A stretch of 5,405 bases of DNA from Mageeibacillus sp. UBA5734 (GTDB lineage: Bacteria; Bacillota; Clostridia; Saccharofermentanales; UBA5734): the NCBI GenBank assembly GCA_002419365.1, contig DIGA01000036.1, positions 1 through 5,405 of the forward strand. The letters run 5' to 3'. The position numbers and the translations under genes are program-made. How positions within the stretch are numbered: the first letter of the stretch is position 1; each line of letters begins with the position of its first letter. Positions 1 through 5,376 of this stretch are shown here, in pieces. The notes beneath the pieces are model-generated. The model was given only the letters and a program-made list of their open reading frames with translations, was not told the origin of the DNA and did not search any database.

Positions 1-24
1 TTTCACGGAATTAGATAAAGAGCC

Positions 25-57
25 ATATTGACATTATAAAATGTTATAATATTGACA
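25..57. repeat. Short direct and inverted repeats around the first promoter
   Basis: ATATTGACA occurs twice as a direct repeat, at 25-33 and 49-57, 24 bp apart. Between and overlapping them is a perfect inverted repeat, ATTATAA (33-39) and TTATAAT (44-50), with spacer AATG. The right arm contains the -10 hexamer, so a protein bound here would compete with RNA polymerase. Both TTGACA copies look like -35 elements, but neither is correctly spaced from the TATAAT. An operator role is inference; AT-rich promoters make such repeats fairly easily by chance. Confidence 0.4.
42..50 (+). promoter_or_regulatory. Extended -10 promoter for the secreted-protein gene
   Basis: The bases TGTTATAAT match an extended -10 element (TG, one base, then a perfect TATAAT at 45-50). 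No good -35 lies 16-18 bp upstream (22-27 is GCCATA), which is tolerated by extended -10 promoters. A start of transcription near position 57 is expected, giving a leader of about 40 nt before the ATG at 98. The assignment rests on the motif alone. Confidence 0.6.
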
Positions 58-97
58 GATGTGCCAGGTCCCATTCGTGAAAGAAGTGTGATGCGGG

Positions 98-616
98 ATG
101 AAAAAATGGCTTTCATTCGCACTCATCCTGGCGCTCGTGGTGCTTGTGCCGGCCACCGTCATGGCCAAGCCAGCCGATGCCCATGAGGCGCAGAACAAAG
201 TCAAAGCTCACGCAGTTCTCAATGTGAAAATGCCCGTCTATCATGTGACTGGCGGGACATCCGACCAGGTGGACGATGACAATCCCTTCAAGGGCCACAT
301 CACCATCACCACCCCCCGAGGCGCCAACAACCTGATCATCCGCGGGGTGATCGATGATCTGAAGAAAAAGACCGAGTATTCCGTCTGGGTCCGCAAGCTG
401 TCCGGCTATACCGGACCGTCCCTGGACCACAATACCTCCCTTCACTACTTCAAACTGGTGCTGTTCCAAACCGATGATGACGGCCACGGCAGCTTCCATC
501 TGAAAATCGCCGACAAAGACCTGCCAGCCGGGACTTACGAGCTGCAGATCGCGATCAATGAAGGCTCATCCACTGTGGCCGCCACGAAAAAATGGCTTGA
601 AGTCAAAGTCAAATGA
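98..616 (+). CDS. Secreted protein of unknown function
   Basis: This 172-residue protein has a clear Sec signal peptide: a basic MKK start, a hydrophobic core at about residues 5-20, and likely cleavage after A23 (V-M-A) or A28 (A-D-A). There is no lipobox cysteine and no cysteine anywhere, so it should be a soluble exported protein rather than a lipoprotein. The mature part (about 145-150 residues) is rich in alternating hydrophobic/polar stretches: HITIT at 67-71, NLIIRGVI at 78-85, YSVWVRKL at 94-101, FKLVLFQT at 118-125, FHLKI at 133-137, and YELQIAIN at 147-154. A beta-sandwich-like domain is therefore plausible. Acidic runs (DDD at 59-61 and 126-128) could bind cations. I do not recognise the family. 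The start is the ATG at 98: the upstream in-frame GTG at 86 is followed directly by a stop. The ribosome binding site is weak. It has its own promoter and terminator, so it appears monocistronic. Confidence 0.85.
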   Translation: MKKWLSFALILALVVLVPATVMAKPADAHEAQNKVKAHAVLNVKMPVYHVTGGTSDQVDDDNPFKGHITITTPRGANNLIIRGVIDDLKKKTEYSVWVRKLSGYTGPSLDHNTSLHYFKLVLFQTDDDGHGSFHLKIADKDLPAGTYELQIAINEGSSTVAATKKWLEVKVK

Positions 617-646
617 AAACTCCCGGGCCCTGGCACTCACTTTATG

Positions 647-689
647 CAGGCCGTTTTCCCTGACCGGGAACGTGGCCTGTTTTCTTTTT
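647..689 (+). terminator. Intrinsic terminator after the secreted-protein gene
   Basis: CAGGCC (647-652) pairs with GGCCTG (674-679), and an inner TTCCC (656-660) pairs with GGGAA (666-670) around loop TGACC; a few wobble or unpaired bases lie between the two stems. The T-rich tract TTTTCTTTTT (680-689) follows at once. This is a textbook Rho-independent terminator. It isolates the upstream gene from the regulator-exporter operon. Confidence 0.9.
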
Positions 690-697
690 GCCGGAGC

Positions 698-734
698 ATT
701 AACACCATTGACCACATCGGTCAATGGTGTTAAT
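698..734. promoter_or_regulatory. Operator 1: long palindrome upstream of the TetR gene
   Basis: Sixteen-base arms ATTAACACCATTGACC (698-713) and GGTCAATGGTGTTAAT (719-734) are perfect inverted repeats around spacer ACATC. The core TTGACC-N5-GGTCAA (708-724) is repeated at 741-757. A 17-bp site with 6-bp arms is typical in size for a TetR-family dimer. The extra 10 bp of symmetry on each side is specific to this copy. Binding by the adjacent TetR protein is inferred from location and symmetry. Confidence 0.8.
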
Positions 735-740
735 CTGATA

Positions 741-757
741 TTGACCAGATCGGTCAA
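741..757. promoter_or_regulatory. Operator 2: TetR-type site overlapping the -35
   Basis: TTGACC (741-746) and GGTCAA (752-757) form an inverted repeat around spacer AGATC. Twelve of twelve arm bases are identical to the core of operator 1; spacers differ (ACATC and AGATC) at one position. The two centres (716 and 749) are 33 bp apart, about three helical turns, so dimers on both sites would face the same side of the DNA. The left arm is also the probable -35, so binding should block RNA polymerase directly. Confidence 0.8.
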
Positions 758-770
758 AAACCGTTTTAAT
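741..770 (+). promoter_or_regulatory. Promoter of the TetR-ABC exporter operon
   Basis: TTGACC (741-746) is a one-mismatch -35, and TTTAAT (765-770) a one-mismatch -10, with an 18-bp spacer. Transcription would begin near 777, leaving a leader of about 18 nt that holds the ribosome binding site GGCGAGG (781-787). The overlap with operator 2 implies negative autoregulation. Confidence 0.65.
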
Positions 771-794
771 CAATCAACTCGGCGAGGTAAACAC

Positions 795-1454
795 ATGCAG
801 GAGATCATGCCTGGCATCGAACCGGAGAAACGGGACCGCATTCTCAACGCAGCGATCGAAGAATTCGCCAGTTTCCCCTACGAAAAGGCCTCGACCAACC
901 ACATCGTCGCCAAGGCGGGCATTTCCAAGGGCCTGCTGTTCCATTATTTCGGCAGCAAGCAGGAACTGTACCAGCAGCTCGTCGGATTTGTGATCGAGAA
1001 AATGTACCGGGCGGTCATGGACCGCATCAACTGGGACGAGACCGACCTCTTCGAGCGTCTGAAGCAGATCGCCCTGATCAAGATGGAAATCCAGCAGGCC
1101 TACCCTCATCTGTTCGATTTCCTTTTAAAGGTGATGAGCAACCAGCATCTGGCCAAGGCGGCCGAAATGGTCGAGTTTTACAAGGGCTATGGTCTCGATT
1201 TTGCGCAGGTCAGCCAGGATATCTATACCCGCAATGTGGACTACGGCAAATTCCGCGATCCGGCCACCACATCGGAAGCGGTCAACATCGTCCGTTGGTC
1301 GCTCGAGAAATACGGCGAGGAGATGCTGGCCCAGATAGGGTCCGACACCCCGCTCGATCTGGCCCAGGCTGCAGCGAGCATGAACCATTACATGGACATC
1401 CTGAAACAATCATTTTACAAACCGAATTTTGAGCAGGAGGGGCAAACCGTATGA
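795..1454 (+). CDS. TetR/AcrR-family transcriptional regulator
   Basis: This 219-residue protein is a typical size for a TetR-family repressor. The N-terminal DNA-binding domain spans about residues 12-60: helix RDRILNAAIEEFA, then the helix-turn-helix TNHIVAKAGISKGLLFHYFGSKQELY (34-59), with the recognition helix around SKGLLFHYF and the family-typical 'YFGSKQELY' start of the next helix. Residues 61-219 form the helical ligand-binding and dimerisation domain, which is poorly conserved in this family, so the ligand cannot be predicted. ATG 795 is chosen because GGCGAGG (781-787) lies 7 nt upstream. An open frame continues back to 558, but it runs through the terminator, operators and promoter and is not credible. 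An internal ATG at 807 is a weaker alternative. The stop overlaps the ATPase start (ATGA), so the genes are translationally coupled. The probable role is an autorepressor of the downstream exporter acting at the two upstream operators. Confidence 0.95.
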   Translation: MQEIMPGIEPEKRDRILNAAIEEFASFPYEKASTNHIVAKAGISKGLLFHYFGSKQELYQQLVGFVIEKMYRAVMDRINWDETDLFERLKQIALIKMEIQQAYPHLFDFLLKVMSNQHLAKAAEMVEFYKGYGLDFAQVSQDIYTRNVDYGKFRDPATTSEAVNIVRWSLEKYGEEMLAQIGSDTPLDLAQAAASMNHYMDILKQSFYKPNFEQEGQTV

Positions 1455-2305
1455 TCACCGTTGAGCATCTCTACCATTCCTATGGCAGAAACGACGTCTA
1501 TGCCGTCAAGGATGTCAGTTTCGACATCCCGAAAGGTGAAGTTTTCGGATTTCTTGGTCCCTCCGGTGCAGGCAAGTCGACGACCCAGGGTATCCTGACA
1601 GGCCTTCTCCGCCTGCAACAAGGACAGGTTTCAGTCGCGGGCTACGATGTCAAAAACCTGAAAAACAGCATGTTCAACCGGATCGGCATGTCCTTTGAGC
1701 AGTCCAATGTCTACAGCAAATTGACCGCGCGGGAAAACCTCCAGTTTTTCGCCAAGCTTTACGACGTCCCGACGCGCGACCCGGATGAACTGCTCAAGCT
1801 GGTCGGTCTCGACGGCAAGGGGCAGATCCGGGCGGGCGAATTCTCCAAGGGCATGAAGCACCGCCTGACGTTTGCCCGCTCGATGCTCAACAATCCCGAG
1901 CTGTGGTTCCTTGACGAACCGACGACCGGACTGGACCCGGCGATCGCAGCGACCATCAAGGGCATCATCCGCGAGCAAAACCAGCAAGGCGTCACGGTTT
2001 TCCTGACGACGCACAACATGTACATCGCCGACGAACTGTGCTCACGCGTGGCTTTTATCGTCGACGGTGAAATCAAGCTGATCGACAGCCCGAAGAACCT
2101 CAAGCTCCAGCACGGCCAGAGCGTCGTGGCCGTGGAATATGGTGACGACGGCAAACTGGTCAGCGAGACGCTGTCGACCGTCGATGCCCAGGGCAGGCAG
2201 CGGCTCCAGGACCTGATCGCCAGCCAGCGCATCCGCACCATGCACACGAAGGAAGCGACGCTGGAGGAGATCTTCATCCAGGTGACTGGAAGGGAGCTGG
2301 TCTGA
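1451..2305 (+). CDS. ABC exporter ATP-binding subunit
   Basis: This 284-residue cytoplasmic ATPase powers the two permeases that follow. All nucleotide-binding motifs are intact: Walker A GPSGAGKST (36-44), Q-loop Gln84, the signature FSKGMKHRL (131-139, the SKGM variant common in ABC-2 exporters in place of SGGQ), Walker B LWFLDEP (151-157, catalytic Glu156), D-loop GLDP (160-163), and switch His188 in TTHNM. A C-terminal extension of about 70 residues (215-284) ends in ATLEEIFIQVTGREL, the tail usual for exporters of the drug, sodium or lipid (CcmA/NatA/DrrA-like) group. The start overlaps the TetR stop by 4 bp, and AGGAGG (1435-1440) lies 10 nt upstream. It resembles the ATPase of two-permease systems such as the linearmycin-resistance type, but the substrate cannot be assigned from this subunit. 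Confidence 0.96.
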   Translation: MITVEHLYHSYGRNDVYAVKDVSFDIPKGEVFGFLGPSGAGKSTTQGILTGLLRLQQGQVSVAGYDVKNLKNSMFNRIGMSFEQSNVYSKLTARENLQFFAKLYDVPTRDPDELLKLVGLDGKGQIRAGEFSKGMKHRLTFARSMLNNPELWFLDEPTTGLDPAIAATIKGIIREQNQQGVTVFLTTHNMYIADELCSRVAFIVDGEIKLIDSPKNLKLQHGQSVVAVEYGDDGKLVSETLSTVDAQGRQRLQDLIASQRIRTMHTKEATLEEIFIQVTGRELV

Positions 2306-2306
2306 C

Positions 2307-3413
2307 ATGAAACTTTGGTCCAGTTTCAAAAAAGAGCTCTTGATCGCCTCGCGTGGCTTCTATTTTTACGTCGAGCTGCTGATGGCTTTCATCTTGCTGT
2401 TTGTCCTGCTCTTTGTCGTACCGGAGAATTTCTCCAGCAAAGAGGAAGAATTCCTCTACATGGCGATCCCTGATCCAGCCATCGAGGCAGCCTACATCGA
2501 GACCTTCGAAGACCTCGACGGCGCGCCGGAACCCGTCGTTTTCAAAGTTGGCCGCGACGAGATCACCACCCAGCTGTATGAAAGCGAGGAGGCGAAGCTC
2601 CATGTCGTGGCGACCGAGGCCGACATGGTCCGGCTGGCCGAAGACCGCCATCTCTACGGTGCCACGATCCAACTCGATCCTGTCGATGGCCAGTGGCATT
2701 ACACCTACTACCTGCAGGGCAACGAAACGAGTCGGCTGAAGCAGCTGCTCCTGGTCCTGCATGCTCAGGACGATGCCGTCGTGTTCCCTGCTGCAGAGAA
2801 CCAGCCGGTCGAGACGCTGGCCAGCGACTTGGTCCTGCTGTCAGACCGCGAGAACCTGCTACCGGTTTTCCTGACGTTCAATGGCGCCCTGATGGGCTTT
2901 TTCATCATCGCTGCCTACATTTTCCTCGACAAAAAGGAAGGCGTGATCAAGGCCTATGCGGTCTCGCCCTCCCCGCTCTGGCACTATCTGCTCAGCAAAG
3001 TACTGGTGCTTACGCTGACGATGCTCGTAACGTCGCTGCTCCTGATTGTGCCGCTGATGGGCCTGCAGATTCACTACCCGCTCACCGTGCTGTTCCTGGT
3101 CACAACTGGCTTTTTCGCCTCCGGCCTTGGCTTGATCGTAGCCGGTTATTTCGACGACATGGCCCAGTCCTTTGCTGTCCTCTTCCTGATCATGATCGGT
3201 CTGATGCTACCGGCTCTGGCCTATTTTTCGCCGAGCTGGAACCCGGCCTGGCTCAAGGTATTGCCCAGCTACTACATGATCTATGGTTTCCGGGAGATAT
3301 TCCGCCAGGCGGACCTGGGTTTCGTCGTACGCTTGTCGGCGGCATTCCTGGCAGGCGGTGCGGTCTTGTTTGCCGGGGCCCATGCCCGGTTCAGGCGGAC
3401 CCTGACGGTTTGA
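2307..3413 (+). CDS. ABC-2 type permease, first subunit
   Basis: This 368-residue integral membrane protein has the usual ABC-2 exporter topology. TM1 lies at about 20-38, followed by an extracytoplasmic domain of about 145 residues (39-183). Five more helices lie at about 185-206, 229-253, 257-280, 286-307 and 340-358. The cytoplasmic segment after TM2, FLDKKEGVIKAYAVSPSPLWHY (206-227), matches the amphipathic coupling region of this superfamily ('E..G....Y.VSP'), which contacts the ATPase. The short helix PSYYMIYGFREIF (320-332) before the last TM is also characteristic. The layout (TM1, large loop, five TMs) is that of the ABC2_membrane_3 group. It starts 1 bp after the ATPase stop, with GGAAGGGAG (2288-2296) as binding site. 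It is presumed to pair with the next gene product. Confidence 0.93.
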   Translation: MKLWSSFKKELLIASRGFYFYVELLMAFILLFVLLFVVPENFSSKEEEFLYMAIPDPAIEAAYIETFEDLDGAPEPVVFKVGRDEITTQLYESEEAKLHVVATEADMVRLAEDRHLYGATIQLDPVDGQWHYTYYLQGNETSRLKQLLLVLHAQDDAVVFPAAENQPVETLASDLVLLSDRENLLPVFLTFNGALMGFFIIAAYIFLDKKEGVIKAYAVSPSPLWHYLLSKVLVLTLTMLVTSLLLIVPLMGLQIHYPLTVLFLVTTGFFASGLGLIVAGYFDDMAQSFAVLFLIMIGLMLPALAYFSPSWNPAWLKVLPSYYMIYGFREIFRQADLGFVVRLSAAFLAGGAVLFAGAHARFRRTLTV

Positions 3414-3418
3414 GGAGG
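3413..3418 (+). promoter_or_regulatory. Ribosome binding site fixing the second permease start
   Basis: AGGAGG (within AGGAGGTG, 3413-3420) is a near-perfect Shine-Dalgarno sequence that begins on the last base of the preceding stop codon. It lies 8 nt before ATG 3427. An in-frame GTG at 3418 overlaps the binding site itself and so cannot be the start. Confidence 0.85.
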
Positions 3419-3426
3419 TGACTGGG

Positions 3427-4434
3427 ATGTTTCGCAAATTGCTGCTCATTTTCACCCGGGACCTCAAGGTCAGCCTGCGCGATTTCATGTCGCTGTTCAT
3501 CATCCTTTTCCCCTTCGTCCTGGCGATTGTGGTCAATTTCCTGGCACCCGGCATAGAGGATACCATGGTCAACATCGCCCTGCAGAGAGATGAGAATCCA
3601 GGCATGGCCGAGTATCTTGACGACTATGCGCATGTCAGCCTGTTTGATGACCGGCTGGCGCTGGAGGAGCGGATCCTGGCGCGCGACAACGTCGTCGGCA
3701 TCGTCGGCCAGGGCGAGGCGGCGGTCATCCTGACCCAGGGCAACGAACCAGAAGAGGTCGTCGATTTCGCGCGCCTGCTCAAGACGTTCTTCGAATACGG
3801 CCGGTCGGCTGCGGACACAACGGCAGAGATCCGGGATTTCGGGGTCAAGACGCCACCGATCAAGATGTTGTGGGCCAATATGGGCATTTTGCTGATGACG
3901 GCACTGGCGGGCATGCTGGTCTCGCTCAACATCGTCGAGGAGAAGATGGACAACACGATCAGCGCGATCAATGTGGCGCCGATCAGCCGCTTCATCTGGA
4001 TCTTCGGCAAGTGCTTGATGGGCCTCTTGCTGGCTCTTCTAGGTAGTGTGATCCTGGTGTATTTCATGGGCGTGGCTGGCCATGTCAATTTCGCCCAGCT
4101 GCTGGTCCTTGTCTTCGCGGCCTCGCTGATCAGCATCATGATCGGTTTGCTCCAGGGCCTCAACAGCGATGATGTGATGATGGCAGTCGCGACGACCAAG
4201 ATCATCATGCTGCCACTGGCCGCCTCGGTAGCCGGCTACGAATTTCTGGCTGAAAAATGGCATTGGGTTCTGTACTGGTCGCCTTTCTACTGGGTCTATA
4301 AAGGGACTATTGCGATTTTGAATGGCGACATGACCTGGGGCAACCTGGCATTGACCTGTGGCGTGATCCTGGTGTTGACGGCTGCCGTATTTGCCGTGAC
4401 AGCCCCGCGCATCCGCCAGGGGCTGGAACAATAG
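3427..4434 (+). CDS. ABC-2 type permease, second subunit
   Basis: This 335-residue membrane protein is the second half of a probable heterodimeric permease. TM1 lies at about 20-39, an extracytoplasmic domain spans about 40-148, and further helices lie at about 150-170, 192-214, 222-243, 256-275 and 305-325. The segment NIVEEKMDNTISAINVAPISRF (168-189) is the ABC-2 coupling motif (E-E-K then a 'VAPIS' turn) that docks on the ATPase. It differs clearly from the first permease in sequence and has a smaller outer domain (about 110 against 145 residues), so the two are not a recent duplication. The start at ATG 3427 is set by the AGGAGG at 3413-3418; a GTG nine bases earlier lies inside that site. 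It ends with TAG, and no terminator is visible before the next gene, 33 bp on. Confidence 0.93.
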   Translation: MFRKLLLIFTRDLKVSLRDFMSLFIILFPFVLAIVVNFLAPGIEDTMVNIALQRDENPGMAEYLDDYAHVSLFDDRLALEERILARDNVVGIVGQGEAAVILTQGNEPEEVVDFARLLKTFFEYGRSAADTTAEIRDFGVKTPPIKMLWANMGILLMTALAGMLVSLNIVEEKMDNTISAINVAPISRFIWIFGKCLMGLLLALLGSVILVYFMGVAGHVNFAQLLVLVFAASLISIMIGLLQGLNSDDVMMAVATTKIIMLPLAASVAGYEFLAEKWHWVLYWSPFYWVYKGTIAILNGDMTWGNLALTCGVILVLTAAVFAVTAPRIRQGLEQ

Positions 4435-4467
4435 ATCAAAGACCTGTGAAAAATGAAAGGAGCATGA

Positions 4468-4686
4468 ATGATGAACGGATGGGCATTGGGAGGACTGGCT
4501 TGCATGATTTACACCGTGATCGTCGGAGGTCTGGCTTGGAAAAAGTCACCTGGGCTGATCAAGATTGTCAAAATGAAGCTTGGCAAGAAAACGACGGACC
4601 AGACAGCCGTCACCGTTTCTTTGGTCATGGCCGCACTTTTTGGGATCGCAGGCATTGTGCTGTTTATCATAGGCCTTTCAGCCTGA
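4468..4686 (+). CDS. Small two-helix membrane protein
   Basis: This 72-residue protein has two predicted transmembrane helices, at about residues 5-24 (GWALGGLACMIYTVIVGGLAW) and 47-70 (AVTVSLVMAALFGIAGIVLFIIGL). They are joined by a basic loop, KKSPGLIKIVKMKLGKKT (25-42). By the positive-inside rule the loop is cytoplasmic and both ends face out. The ribosome binding site AAAGGAG (4456-4462) serves ATG 4468 or the adjacent ATG 4471 (5 or 8 nt spacing); the second is equally likely. A longer ORF from 4446 in another frame overlaps it but lacks a binding site and membrane character. It sits 33 bp after the second permease with no terminator between, so it is probably the last gene of the exporter operon. 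The fold resembles small two-TM proteins of unknown function found in Gram-positives. An accessory, immunity or stress role is only inference. Confidence 0.75.
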   Translation: MMNGWALGGLACMIYTVIVGGLAWKKSPGLIKIVKMKLGKKTTDQTAVTVSLVMAALFGIAGIVLFIIGLSA

Positions 4687-4743
4687 TACTGCACCAAACA
4701 AGTTAATTATTACAATTCATTTTCAGTCATGTAACAAATGGAT

Positions 4744-4782
4744 GTCTGCCCCTCTCTAAAATAGCAGAGAGGGGTGGTAGAC
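4744..4782 (+). other. Hairpin overlapping the ribosome binding site of the last ORF
   Basis: CCCCTCTCT (4749-4757) and AGAGAGGGG (4766-4774) are perfect 9-bp inverted repeats around an 8-nt loop. GTCT (4744-4747) and AGAC (4779-4782) can extend the stem past an asymmetric bulge. No T tract follows on either strand, so it is not a classical terminator. The right arm contains GAGGGG (4769-4774), the only purine-rich binding site for the GTG at 4785. In RNA the stem would hide it. A factor-dependent terminator for the exporter operon is an alternative. Confidence 0.6.
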
Positions 4783-4784
4783 CC

Positions 4785-5300
4785 GTGCCTTTTGCAAATG
4801 AACAGCAGCTGCTCAAGGCGCTCAACCTGGTCAGCTGGGAAGATATGAACGGCCGAATTTTCATGGATTACCTTTCATTGTCACCAGAAATGGACGATGC
4901 CTTGCGTTGCGGTCTGATCCAGCGCCATCCAGGGCTGGTCTGGCTGACCGTCGAAGCAGTTCATTCGCTTTCGAGCCAGTATCGCAGCACCTTTTCTCTG
5001 AAAAGAGATCATTTCAGGCCGATCCTGTCGGCTTTAGGCCAGATCCAGAACCGCCTGGTCGATACAGGGCTCAAAGACCGGCTCACAGAGCCTGACATCC
5101 ACTGGGTCTCCGACCTGCATCTCCAGTTGGCCAAGCTTCACAACCAAGTCAACCACCCCTTTTACTTGCAACTGAGCAAAGTCATCATCACCCTAACCCA
5201 GGGGATAACCGCCCTGGCAGCCAATCTCCTCCTTTTATCATGGAACCTGTTTCGAAAATTCAAAAAGGGGACCGGGTCCCTTTTTTCGATCTCTGCATAA
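4785..5300 (+). CDS. Hypothetical protein with a C-terminal hydrophobic helix
   Basis: This 171-residue ORF begins with GTG, 10 nt after GAGGGG (4769-4774). An ATG at 4845 is an alternative with a poorly spaced site. I do not recognise the family. Residues 1-125 look soluble, helical and leucine-rich with a few aromatic residues (W18, W53, W107), and one cysteine (C42). Residues 131-156 (KVIITLTQG... to LLLLSWNLF) are a likely membrane helix followed by basic RKFKK (157-161), so the protein could be tail-anchored with its bulk in the cytoplasm. The last residues, KKGTGSLF (160-167), are encoded by a terminator-like palindrome (5262-5286), so the natural C-terminus may originally have been elsewhere. 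No promoter is obvious in the 98 bp upstream; it may depend on read-through from the exporter operon. Length and amino-acid composition support real coding, but a decaying gene is possible. Confidence 0.6.
   Translation: MPFANEQQLLKALNLVSWEDMNGRIFMDYLSLSPEMDDALRCGLIQRHPGLVWLTVEAVHSLSSQYRSTFSLKRDHFRPILSALGQIQNRLVDTGLKDRLTEPDIHWVSDLHLQLAKLHNQVNHPFYLQLSKVIITLTQGITALAANLLLLSWNLFRKFKKGTGSLFSISA
5262..5286. repeat. REP-like palindrome, copy 1, with bidirectional terminator form
   Basis: AAAAAGGGGACC (5262-5273) pairs with GGTCCCTTTTTT (5275-5286) with one G-T wobble. The stem GGGAC-CGG-GTCCC followed by T6 has the shape of an intrinsic terminator, and the A5 tract on the left gives the same shape on the other strand. 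A second copy, with the same GGGAC-NNN-GTCCC core and T tract, lies at 5377-5405. Similar palindromes are dispersed in many bacterial genomes, sometimes mobilised by REP-associated tyrosine transposases. This copy lies inside the last codons of the preceding ORF. Confidence 0.75.
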
Positions 5301-5376
5301 AAATTCACCCACCTGCATGATATTTCGATTATCATCCTTGCTTTGCTCGTAATAGAGGGCTTTGTTGAATATTGTG
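5301..5376. other. Short intergenic stretch, nothing recognised
   Basis: These 76 bp between the last stop codon and the second palindrome are AT-rich. I see no ORF with a binding site, no clear promoter and no RNA gene. Confidence 0.6.

Noticed and set aside
28..50. TTGACA (28-33) as the -35 partner of TATAAT (45-50)
   Set aside because: The spacer would be only 11 bp, too short for a sigma-70 promoter; the extended -10 explains the promoter better.
61..82. A degenerate third copy of the REP-like palindrome near GGTCCC (67-72), or an element bounded by TTTCACG (1-7) and CGTGAAA (76-82)
   Set aside because: Only GGTCCC is shared, with no GGGAC arm or T tract. The 7-bp inverted pair is short and widely spaced, so chance is the simpler explanation.
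558..794. An N-terminal extension of 79 residues on the TetR protein
   Set aside because: The open frame crosses the end of the upstream gene, its terminator, both operators and the promoter. It has no ribosome binding site, while ATG 795 has one and gives a standard-length TetR protein.
2693..3421. A 242-residue + strand ORF overlapping the first permease
   Set aside because: It lies in another frame of a clear membrane-protein gene, is rich in Arg, Pro, Gly and Cys as expected of a GC-rich shadow, and has no binding site.
3624..4208. A 194-residue - strand ORF opposite the second permease
   Set aside because: Its Ser/Arg/Thr-rich composition is typical of an antisense shadow; the opposing + strand gene has intact family motifs and a good ribosome binding site.
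4671..4684. AGGC...GCCT hairpin at the end of the small membrane protein gene as a terminator
   Set aside because: The stem is only 4 bp and no T tract follows.
4446..4706. An 86-residue ORF overlapping the small membrane protein
   Set aside because: It has no ribosome binding site and a highly charged, low-complexity composition; the 4468 frame gives two clean transmembrane helices and a proper binding site.
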